In this document: positions 7,437 to 12,192 of the stretch, one piece after another
How positions within the stretch are numbered: the stretch's first letter is position 1
Layout: every line of letters begins with the position of its first letter
Assembly (NCBI GenBank): GCA_019114925.1
Contig: DXEO01000020.1
Coordinates: 1 to 12,192, forward strand
DNA: 12,192 nucleotides
Source of the DNA: Candidatus Corynebacterium faecipullorum
GTDB taxonomy: Bacteria > Actinomycetota > Actinomycetes > Mycobacteriales > Mycobacteriaceae
Reading direction: 5' to 3'
Program-made: the position numbers and the translations under genes
The notes under the pieces: generated by a model
Databases searched by the model: none
The model's input: the letters and a program-made list of their open reading frames with translations, nothing else
Told to the model about the DNA's origin: nothing

Positions 7437-7748
7437 ATGCTCTTTCTGCTCTACGGTCTTTCCGCACTGCTGTGCATCGCTGCACTCGTGGCCAAACTGT
7501 ACTTTGGCGGCTTCGCGCTTCCGCTCGCATTGCTGATTCCGGCCTTCGTCTTCCTCGTCGTCGGCATGCTCAAGCAGCAGCGCGATGAGCCGCCGGTGGA
7601 GTTTGCGGATCTGGAAGAGTGGCACCGCGAGGAGCTAAAAAGCCTGCTAGAGAGCGGTCAGTACGGCACGGCGGTGCGTCAAGTGCAGCTGTGGTTTCGT
7701 GGCACGAGCCATGAGCGCGCGGAGGAAATCGTGCGCCGCCTCACGTAG
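7437..7748 (+). CDS. Small two-helix membrane protein of unknown function
   Basis: A 103-residue protein starting MLFLLYGLSALLCIAALVAK. Two hydrophobic segments (about 1-20 and 24-45) form a helical hairpin, followed by a hydrophilic, mostly helical tail (46-103) rich in Glu and Arg, with EFADLEEWHREELKSLLESG then RQVQLWF. The tail is probably cytosolic. The frame is open further upstream to 7347, but that stretch overlaps the hydrolase remnant and is out of character; the ATG at 7437 opens straight into the first helix and has a -10 box 7 nt upstream, so it was chosen. It lies 6 nt after the hydrolase remnant and 59 nt before ndk, on the same strand. I do not recognise the family. The conserved-looking hairpin-plus-tail architecture and its own promoter suggest a real gene. 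Confidence 0.75.
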   Translation: MLFLLYGLSALLCIAALVAKLYFGGFALPLALLIPAFVFLVVGMLKQQRDEPPVEFADLEEWHREELKSLLESGQYGTAVRQVQLWFRGTSHERAEEIVRRLT

Positions 7749-7794
7749 CGCTTAATATTTGGCCCACTGTCGGGACGAGGGAGCACCTGTTCTG

Positions 7795-7800
7795 TACTAT
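7795..7800 (+). promoter_or_regulatory. Putative ndk -10 element (leaderless start)
   Basis: TACTAT resembles TATAAT and lies 7 nt before the ndk ATG at 7808. The only purine-rich stretch upstream, GAGGGAG at 7777-7783, is 24 nt from the ATG, too far for a normal ribosome-binding site. Leaderless transcription is therefore favoured, by inference. Confidence 0.4.
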
Positions 7801-7807
7801 GTGCCCT

Positions 7808-8218
7808 ATGACTGAACGTACACTCATTCTCATCAAGCCGGATGGCGTCAAGAACGGCCACGTGGGCGAGATCATCTCTCGCATTGAGCGCAAGGGCCTG
7901 AAGCTCGTCGCCATGGATCTGCGCGTCGCCGACGAGGAGACCGCTAAGAAGCACTACGCCGAGCACGAGGACAAGCCTTTCTTCGGCGAGCTCGTTGACT
8001 TCATCACCTCCGCACCGCTGGTTGCTGGCATCGTCGAGGGCGAGTCCGCTATCGCCGCATGGCGTCAGCTGGCCGGTGGCACCCACCCAGTAGAGAAGGC
8101 CACCCCGGGCACCATCCGCGGTGACTTCGCTCTGACCGTTGGCGAGAATGTTGTTCACGGTTCCGACTCCCCGGAGTCCGCTGAGCGCGAGATCTCCATC
8201 TGGTTCCCGAACCTCTAA
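7808..8218 (+). CDS. ndk: Nucleoside diphosphate kinase
   Basis: Ndk moves the gamma-phosphate from ATP to other (d)NDPs through a phosphohistidine, balancing NTP and dNTP pools in the cytosol. The 136-residue product is full length for the short bacterial type. It shows TLILIKPDGVKNG at the N-terminus (Lys10), the ATPGTIRGDFA nucleotide-binding loop (98-108), and NVVHGSDS with the active-site His117, ending in ISIWF. An ATG at 7799 would add three residues (MCP) but overlaps the -10 box, so the ATG at 7808, beginning MTERTLILIKPD, was chosen. The gene has its own promoter and a strong terminator at 8246-8273. In related actinobacteria ndk lies between folC and rne, as here. Confidence 0.97.
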   Translation: MTERTLILIKPDGVKNGHVGEIISRIERKGLKLVAMDLRVADEETAKKHYAEHEDKPFFGELVDFITSAPLVAGIVEGESAIAAWRQLAGGTHPVEKATPGTIRGDFALTVGENVVHGSDSPESAEREISIWFPNL

Positions 8219-8245
8219 AGAAGTTCATCGCACCTAGCGCGTACT

Positions 8246-8276
8246 AAAGCCCGAGCATAGCGCTCGGGCTTTTGTC
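8246..8276 (+). terminator. Intrinsic terminator of ndk, possibly bidirectional
   Basis: A perfect 11-bp stem, AAAGCCCGAGC (8246-8256) and GCTCGGGCTTT (8262-8272), encloses a 5-nt loop and is followed by another T. It starts 27 nt after the ndk stop. Because the stem begins with AAA on this strand, the minus strand also ends in TTT, so it may also stop arsR transcription, whose gene ends 62 nt to the right. Confidence 0.88.
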
Positions 8277-8306
8277 ATTTCTGACCTTTAACCCGAACCC
8301 GTCCTG

Positions 8307-8320
8307 TGCGCTCGAGCGCA
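8307..8320. repeat. 14-bp perfect palindrome between the ndk terminator and the arsR stop
   Basis: TGCGCTCGAGCGCA is self-complementary. A wider stem-loop could form with ACCCG (8297-8301) and CGGGT (8328-8332), though the arms between are only partly paired. It has no following T-run on either strand. It could be part of the arsR 3' end structure; no function is assigned. Confidence 0.5.
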
Positions 8321-8337
8321 GGTAGTCCGGGTGCGGC

Positions 8338-8688
8338 TTAGTCGAACGAGAGCAATGTGCGCAATGCCATAAAGGCGTCTTTGTGCACCTGATGGGTGAC
8401 GGTGCGGCCGCATTGCTGTCTGGATAGCAAGCCGGCCTCCCGCAGGCGCGCTAGGTGGTGGGAGACCGTGGGCTGACTCAGCGCAGTGAGCTCGGTGAGT
8501 TCCGTGACGCTCATGGGCCCGCAGCCTTCATCGCACAGGATGGACAAAAGACGCAGGCGGGCTGGGTCTGCCAGCACTTTGAATTGCTGCGAAAAATGCC
8601 TCGCCTCGGCGTCGCTAAGCGGGCCTGTGCTTAAGGAACAGCACTCGGCATCACGAGCGCGGGCGTCGGGGACGGGGGAGGAAGCCAT
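8338..8688 (-). CDS. arsR: ArsR-family arsenite-responsive repressor
   Basis: A 116-residue winged-helix repressor that leaves its operator when As(III) or Sb(III) binds. The HTH core is visible as FKVLADPARLRLLSIL (36-51), then VTELTELTALSQPTVSHHLARLREAGLL, with the wing QQCGRTVTHQV after it. The cysteine pattern matters: C16-C17 at the N-terminus and C56 in the DEGCGP segment sit one residue away from the Cys15/Cys16/Cys55 arsenite site described for the Corynebacterium glutamicum ArsR, instead of the ELCVC motif of enterobacterial ArsR. C52 and C93 are extra cysteines. The ATG at 8688 has a TATACT -10 box ending 6 nt upstream. It diverges from acr3 across a 113-bp region with an inverted repeat, as expected for repressor and target, and ends toward ndk. 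Confidence 0.92.
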   Translation of the reverse strand: MASSPVPDARARDAECCSLSTGPLSDAEARHFSQQFKVLADPARLRLLSILCDEGCGPMSVTELTELTALSQPTVSHHLARLREAGLLSRQQCGRTVTHQVHKDAFMALRTLLSFD

Positions 8689-8694
8689 GCGTAC

Positions 8695-8700
8695 AGTATA
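8695..8700 (-). promoter_or_regulatory. Putative arsR -10 element (leaderless start)
   Basis: On the minus strand TATACT, near the consensus, ends 6 nt before the arsR ATG. Transcription would start at the ATG or one base before it. The -35 region (about 8718-8724) is weak and adjoins the inverted repeat at 8726-8743. Confidence 0.45.
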
Positions 8701-8725
8701 GGGACTATCCTTGCTCTCGCTGTTA

Positions 8726-8743
8726 TATTGATCGGTATCAATA
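8726..8743. promoter_or_regulatory. Candidate ArsR operator (18-bp inverted repeat)
   Basis: TATTGATCGGTATCAATA has two perfect 7-bp arms around a 4-bp centre. It covers the proposed -35 of acr3 and sits just upstream of the arsR core promoter, so one bound dimer could block acr3 and also affect arsR. ATTGAT/ATCAAT arms are in keeping with AT-rich inverted repeats bound by ArsR/SmtB repressors. It is the best inverted repeat in the intergenic region. Confidence 0.6.
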
Positions 8744-8756
8744 AGTGCTGTACAGT
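8728..8756 (+). promoter_or_regulatory. Putative acr3 promoter
   Basis: TTGATC (8728-8733; four matches to TTGACA) and TACAGT (8751-8756; fits TAnAnT) are separated by exactly 17 bp. Transcription would start near 8763, leaving a leader of about 39 nt with a strong Shine-Dalgarno. The -35 lies inside the candidate ArsR operator. Confidence 0.55.
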
Positions 8757-8777
8757 GCGCATTCGTACCGTGCTCTG

Positions 8778-8789
8778 TTCAACGTTGAA
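8778..8789. repeat. 12-bp perfect palindrome at the acr3 ribosome-binding site
   Basis: TTCAACGTTGAA is self-complementary and its last two bases are the first two of the Shine-Dalgarno AAGGAGG (8788-8794). It lies in the predicted acr3 leader, downstream of the promoter. It could be a second protein-binding site or chance; as RNA it could fold only into a very short hairpin. Confidence 0.45.
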
Positions 8790-8801
8790 GGAGGGAGAGA
8801 C

Positions 8802-9866
8802 ATGGCCGTGTCGCAGCGCCCGAAGTTGTCTTTTCTTGACCGATTTTTACCCGTGTGGATCATTCTGGCGATGGCCGCCGGATTGCTTGTTGGCCACTTC
8901 CTCCCCGGTATTGGACACGCCCTAGGGGCCGTTGAAGTCGGCGGGATTTCCATCCCGATTGCTATTGGTCTCCTCGTCATGATGTACCCACCCTTGGCCA
9001 AGGTTCGCTACGAGAAGACCAAGGAAATTGCCACGGATGGCCGCCTTATGGCGGTATCGCTCGTTCTCAATTGGCTGGTGGGACCCGCGCTCATGTTTAC
9101 CCTGGCGTGGCTCTTCCTAGCAGACCAGCCGGAGCTACGTACCGGCGTCATCATTGTGGGCCTTGCGCGCTGTATTGCCATGGTGCTTGTGTGGTCGGAC
9201 CTCTCGTGCGCTGACCGCGAAGCAACGGCTGTGCTTGTCGCCCTCAACTCAATTTTTCAGGTCGCTATGTTTGGCGTCTTGGGATGGTTCTACCTTCGTA
9301 CCCTCCCGGGGTGGCTGGGCCTAGACACGACGAGCGCTGACTTTTCATTCTGGGCCATTGTCAAGGCCGTTCTCGTCTTCTTGGGCATCCCATTCCTGTT
9401 GGGTGTGCTGTCTCGCGTGTGGGGCGAAAAAGCCCGGGGCCGCGAGTGGTATGAGAACCGCTTCCTCCCAGCCGTATCGCCCCTGGCCATGATTGGCCTG
9501 TTGTACACGATTGTTTTGCTCTTTTCCCTCCAGGGCGAGCACATTGTGGAGCAGCCAGCAACGGTAGTGCGCGTGGCCGTGCCGCTGGTTATCTACTTCG
9601 TGGGCATGTTCGTGCTGTCGCTGGTAGTGGCAAAGGCCGTTGGCATGAACTACGCGCAGTCTGCCAGTGTGGCGTTTACTGCAGCAGGAAATAACTTTGA
9701 GCTTGCCATTGCAGTATCCATTGGCACCTTCGGAGCGATGTCTGCTCAAGCCCTTGCCGGAACGATTGGCCCCCTTGTAGAGATCCCAGTCCTCGTTGGT
9801 TTGGTCTATTTCATGCTGTGGATTGGCCCGAAACTCTTCCCGGGAGATGCCACTCTTCCGCGTTAG
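8802..9866 (+). CDS. acr3: Arsenite efflux transporter, Acr3 family
   Basis: Acr3 pumps arsenite out across the cytoplasmic membrane using the proton gradient. The 354-residue product has the family's ten-helix pattern, starting LSFLDRFLPVWIILAMAAGL. The conserved cysteine lies in VGLARCIAMVLVWSDL (C124) and the conserved glutamate in AAGNNFELAIAVSIG (E300). Both sit five residues before Cys129 and Glu305, shown to be needed in C. glutamicum Acr3, which fits a slightly shorter N-terminus. ATG 8802 was chosen because AAGGAGG (8788-8794) lies 7 nt upstream, by far the best ribosome-binding site in the window; an in-frame GTG at 8745 would precede the promoter. It diverges from arsR. No arsC (arsenate reductase) is in the window. 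Its stop overlaps the stop of the next, convergent gene by 4 bp. Confidence 0.95.
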   Translation: MAVSQRPKLSFLDRFLPVWIILAMAAGLLVGHFLPGIGHALGAVEVGGISIPIAIGLLVMMYPPLAKVRYEKTKEIATDGRLMAVSLVLNWLVGPALMFTLAWLFLADQPELRTGVIIVGLARCIAMVLVWSDLSCADREATAVLVALNSIFQVAMFGVLGWFYLRTLPGWLGLDTTSADFSFWAIVKAVLVFLGIPFLLGVLSRVWGEKARGREWYENRFLPAVSPLAMIGLLYTIVLLFSLQGEHIVEQPATVVRVAVPLVIYFVGMFVLSLVVAKAVGMNYAQSASVAFTAAGNNFELAIAVSIGTFGAMSAQALAGTIGPLVEIPVLVGLVYFMLWIGPKLFPGDATLPR

Positions 9867-10666
9867 CGCGTGCGTGCGGCGTCCATGCTGCGCACGCCGG
9901 ATTCGGTCAGAGTGATGTTATAAGTACGCTTGCCTTTGCCGCGGATGAGTCCGGTCATCTTTACCACGCCTGCCTTCTCGAGCTCCCGCAGCTCCTCCTC
10001 GAGGCCCTCTTCATAGCCCAGCAACCGGCCCACTGCTGGAATAGAAATCGTATTTCCGGTGACCGCGCCAGCCGCCACTAATCCGCTGAGGACCTCGGGG
10101 TGTTTTTCCACCGCGGTGATGCTCTGTTCGGTGACGCCTTCCAAGCTGTCCTTTTCCGTGATGGCCTGGATGCGGCGCTTGCCCACGCGGAAAGCAGTGG
10201 TGCCGAAGGCGCGGCCGCCGATGATGAACGCCGGAATGGCAAAGGCAGTGTGGCCCGCCGCGACGAGAATAGGGTTGAGCGAGATATCGCCGATAAGTCC
10301 AGTGGACTTCATCCCTTCGGTGATCACCGGCGAAAAGATAGCCAGTACGGGCAACAAGTAAGCAAGAGTGGGGTAATCGCCCGCCCGGTACTCTTCTTGC
10401 GCAGCTTGGACGAACTTTGGCTTGCTGCGAATGATGCGGATGGCTCCGTAGAGCATCACCATGATGAGCACCGCATAGACAGGGACCGCATAAGGGTAAG
10501 GGAAGTCAACGAAGCGCAGGCCGGAGGCGATTCCCGCGGGCACGGCTACGGTCACAATATCCCGCAGCGCAATCTCGTTGCGGGCGCGCGCCTGGACCAC
10601 GGTACGTGGCGCCTGTTCAGGTAATTTCCGCTCTGCCGGTGTGTTTGTGGGCGCGCTATCGGACAT
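9863..10666 (-). CDS. Unrecognised membrane protein with C-terminal winged-helix-like domain
   Basis: A 267-residue protein. Residues 1-32 are hydrophilic and proline-rich. Four hydrophobic segments follow at about 36-53, 57-79, 99-116 and 131-153, with SKPKFVQAAQEEYRAGDY as the loop between the second and third. After a basic stretch (FRVGKRRIQAITEKDSLE, 159-176), residues about 184-267 look like a winged helix: HPEVLSGLVAAGAVTGNTIS, then VGRLLGYEEGLEEELRELEKAGVV as a recognition-type region, then a basic hairpin MTGLIRGKGKRTYNITLTESG. The domain could bind DNA or act as a protein-interaction wing. I do not recognise the family. The ATG at 10666 has a TAGTAT box 7 nt upstream. The gene converges on acr3 but has its own promoter, so a tie to arsenic is not implied; it lies divergent to rne. 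Confidence 0.8.
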   Translation of the reverse strand: MSDSAPTNTPAERKLPEQAPRTVVQARARNEIALRDIVTVAVPAGIASGLRFVDFPYPYAVPVYAVLIMVMLYGAIRIIRSKPKFVQAAQEEYRAGDYPTLAYLLPVLAIFSPVITEGMKSTGLIGDISLNPILVAAGHTAFAIPAFIIGGRAFGTTAFRVGKRRIQAITEKDSLEGVTEQSITAVEKHPEVLSGLVAAGAVTGNTISIPAVGRLLGYEEGLEEELRELEKAGVVKMTGLIRGKGKRTYNITLTESGVRSMDAARTR

Positions 10667-10673
10667 AGCGGCG

Positions 10674-10679
10674 ATACTA
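10674..10679 (-). promoter_or_regulatory. Putative -10 element for the gene at 10666 (leaderless start)
   Basis: On the minus strand TAGTAT lies 7 nt before the ATG at 10666, and no Shine-Dalgarno-like stretch intervenes. It fits TAnnnT but not the stricter TAnAnT. Confidence 0.35.
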
Positions 10680-10721
10680 ACATGTGAGCCTCGGTCGAGC
10701 TCTGTGCCAGAATGGAAGGCG

Positions 10722-10749
10722 CTGACAACTTAATAAAGACGAAGAGAAT
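10722..10749 (+). promoter_or_regulatory. Possible rne promoter
   Basis: CTGACA (10722-10727; five of six to TTGACA) and GAGAAT (10744-10749) are 16 bp apart. The leader would be about 68 nt, running through the A/T-rich 10746-10760 stretch. Other arrangements are possible; the -10 lacks the initial T. Confidence 0.3.
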
Positions 10750-10823
10750 TTTTTCAAAGACTCACTACCGTGTGGCGGCAACCTGCGCCCGGGGTGAGCA
10801 CAACCTCAGGAGATTAGCCACTG

Positions 10824-12192
10824 ATGGCATCCAAGAAGAAAACAGAAGAAGCACGTAATGAATCGACGTTGGCCGCGGCGGTAGCGGGGATTGACCGCGA
10901 GGCGCTCGCACCCAAGACCCGTCTTTATGCTGTGGCCAAGCAGATGGGTGTGGCCTCCAAGGAGCTGGTGGCTCAGTTCGCGGAGATGGGCATCAAGAAG
11001 TCCGCACAGTCTTCGCTGACAGCGGAAGAAGTGGGCCAGCTTATCGACGCCCTCGTGCCCGCCACCGAAGCTCCCGATCTGGCCGCAGCTGAGGACTCCG
11101 GCCAGCCGGGGGTTCCGGCAGAGGACAAGCCAGAAAAGACCGTCAAGAAGAAGCGCACCAAGCGCGCGGTCAAACGCGTGAGCAAGGCAGGCAAAAAGGC
11201 TGAGCCGAAGGAGCAGGCAGAGGAACCCACACGGGAAGAGTCTGCTGCGCAACCGGACAGCGCGGGGAACTCCCAGGAAGCCGCGCCGGCACAGGATGCT
11301 GAGCAGGCCGCGCAGCAGGAGCAGCCGGAGCAGCTGAGCGAGGAAGAAGAAAAGCTGCGCGAGCGCGTTCGTAAGAACGTTGATAACGAGATTTCGCAGA
11401 TCGTCGACAAGGTCGATGCCGAAATGCTGCACGAGGCGCTCGCCGAGGCCGGTGATAGCGAAGAGGAGGACGACCTCACCCCGCTGATAACCCCGATGGC
11501 TGAAGAAGACCCAGACGTGTACGACTTTGCGCCAGTCTTCATGGCACCGAAGATCACGCCGCTGTCCAAGCGCCAGAAGCCGGAACAGCGCGAGGAGGAA
11601 TCCGTGGAGGATGCAGCGCAGCTAAGCCAGCCGCGCGGTCGACGGCGTGGCAGCCGCGGCACCTCCCGTGGCCGCGGAGCAGAAGGCCGTGGGCCCGCTC
11701 GCGAGGAAGTCGAGCACATCGAAGAACCGAAGGCGATTAAGGGCTCGACCCGCATCGAGGCACAGCGCCGTCGCCGCGCGGAGCTGCGGGAGAAAGGCCG
11801 GGAGCGCCAGCACATCGTCTCCCAAGCGGAGTTCCTGGCGCGCCGCGAATCGGTCGAGCGCACCATGGTGGTTCGCGATAAGCAGCGCACCGACGGCGCG
11901 GGCATCATCACGCAGGTTGGTGTGTTGGAGGATGACCTTTTGGTCGAGCACTTCGTCACGACCGAAACACACCCCTCCCAGATAGGCAATATCTACTTGG
12001 GCCGCGTGCAAAACGTGCTGCCCTCGATGGAGGCAGCCTTCGTCGATATCGGACAGGGACGAAACGGCGTGCTGTACGCGGGCGACATCGACTGGCGCGC
12101 CTTGGGGATTGGTGGGCGCAGCCGCAAGGTGGAAAACGCCTTGAAGTCTGGCGATCAGGTTCTCGTCCAGGTGGCCAAGGACCCCATAGATC
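10824..12192 (+). CDS. rne: Ribonuclease E/G, N-terminal part (3' end outside window)
   Basis: RNase E/G is the endonuclease that starts mRNA decay and matures rRNA and tRNA. The window holds the first 456 residues. After a Lys-rich start, residues about 33-80 (RLYAVAKQMGVASKELVAQF onward) resemble the IF2_N-type three-helix domain found at the N-terminus of some actinobacterial RNase E proteins. A long acidic, Lys/Glu/Gln-rich, probably disordered linker follows, including a KKKRTKRAVKRV patch and an Arg-Gly-rich stretch (270-293, RGRRRGSRGTSRGRG). The catalytic core begins near 355 (RTMVVRDKQRTDGAGIITQV), with the S1 fold from about 385 (IGNIYLGRVQNVLPSMEAAF, then IGQGRNGVLYAGDI). ATG 10824 follows AGGAG at 10808-10812, 11 nt away. 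The catalytic DNase-I-like aspartates lie beyond the window. Confidence 0.94.
   Translation, partial: MASKKKTEEARNESTLAAAVAGIDREALAPKTRLYAVAKQMGVASKELVAQFAEMGIKKSAQSSLTAEEVGQLIDALVPATEAPDLAAAEDSGQPGVPAEDKPEKTVKKKRTKRAVKRVSKAGKKAEPKEQAEEPTREESAAQPDSAGNSQEAAPAQDAEQAAQQEQPEQLSEEEEKLRERVRKNVDNEISQIVDKVDAEMLHEALAEAGDSEEEDDLTPLITPMAEEDPDVYDFAPVFMAPKITPLSKRQKPEQREEESVEDAAQLSQPRGRRRGSRGTSRGRGAEGRGPAREEVEHIEEPKAIKGSTRIEAQRRRRAELREKGRERQHIVSQAEFLARRESVERTMVVRDKQRTDGAGIITQVGVLEDDLLVEHFVTTETHPSQIGNIYLGRVQNVLPSMEAAFVDIGQGRNGVLYAGDIDWRALGIGGRSRKVENALKSGDQVLVQVAKDPID

Noticed and set aside
7799..7807. ATG 7799 as the start of ndk
   Set aside because: It overlaps the likely -10 box and adds MCP before the conserved MTERTLILIKPD start.
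8307..8320. The 14-bp palindrome as an ArsR operator
   Set aside because: It is downstream of both genes, GC-rich and unlike the repeat in the arsR/acr3 promoter region.
8691..8756. Direct repeat GTACAGT (8691-8697 and 8750-8756) as an iterated operator
   Set aside because: Only 7 bp and each copy overlaps a -10 box on one of the strands, so the similarity may reflect promoter sequence alone.
9863..10666. The winged-helix membrane gene as part of the arsenic module
   Set aside because: It is convergent to acr3, has its own promoter and no metal-binding cysteines; proximity alone is weak evidence.
10806..11989. Long minus-strand frames opposite the start of rne
   Set aside because: Leu/Cys- and Ser-rich translations mirror the Lys/Glu/Arg-rich linker of RNase E; no domain is visible.
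1..12192. CRISPR arrays, insertion sequences, phage genes, tRNA or rRNA genes
   Set aside because: No regularly spaced repeats, transposase motifs, terminal inverted repeats or RNA-gene signatures were seen on either strand.

Overview
This window looks like a chromosomal segment of a high-GC actinobacterium, most likely a Corynebacterium. The reasons are the gene order mdh / valS-folC-DUF4233 / ndk / rne, the resemblance of PanB, PanC, ValS, ArsR and Acr3 to corynebacterial versions as I remember them, and many -10 elements of the TAnAnT type placed 6-7 nt before a start codon. No search was run, so the genus is an inference and no species is claimed.

Layout. Positions 1-549 hold the 3' end of malate dehydrogenase (mdh). 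Positions 546-2199 on the minus strand hold the pantothenate operon panB-panC, whose end overlaps mdh tail to tail. A 57-bp divergent promoter region separates panB from a tightly coupled plus-strand operon, valS-folC-DUF4233 membrane protein (2257-6967). Next comes a decayed alpha/beta-hydrolase gene (6977-7431) that keeps its N- and C-terminal ends but has lost its middle. It is followed by a small two-helix membrane protein (7437-7748) and ndk (7808-8218), which ends in a strong terminator.

Positions 8338-9866 form a compact arsenic-resistance module, arsR (minus) and acr3 (plus), diverging from a promoter region with an 18-bp inverted repeat that overlaps the acr3 -35 box. A minus-strand gene (9863-10666) encodes an unrecognised protein with four predicted membrane helices and a C-terminal winged-helix-like domain; it converges on acr3 with a 4-bp overlap of stop codons. 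The window ends inside rne (RNase E/G), read up to the S1 region of the catalytic core.

Functionally most of this is core metabolism and information processing: TCA cycle, pantothenate/CoA, tRNA-Val charging, folate polyglutamylation, NTP balance and RNA decay. The arsR-acr3 pair is the accessory piece. No CRISPR array, phage, transposase, tRNA or rRNA was seen, and no unmistakably new defence or biosynthetic system. The most unusual items are the run of apparently leaderless promoters, the broken hydrolase, the membrane/winged-helix protein, and the arrangement of sites upstream of acr3. Every intergenic gap is under 300 bp.
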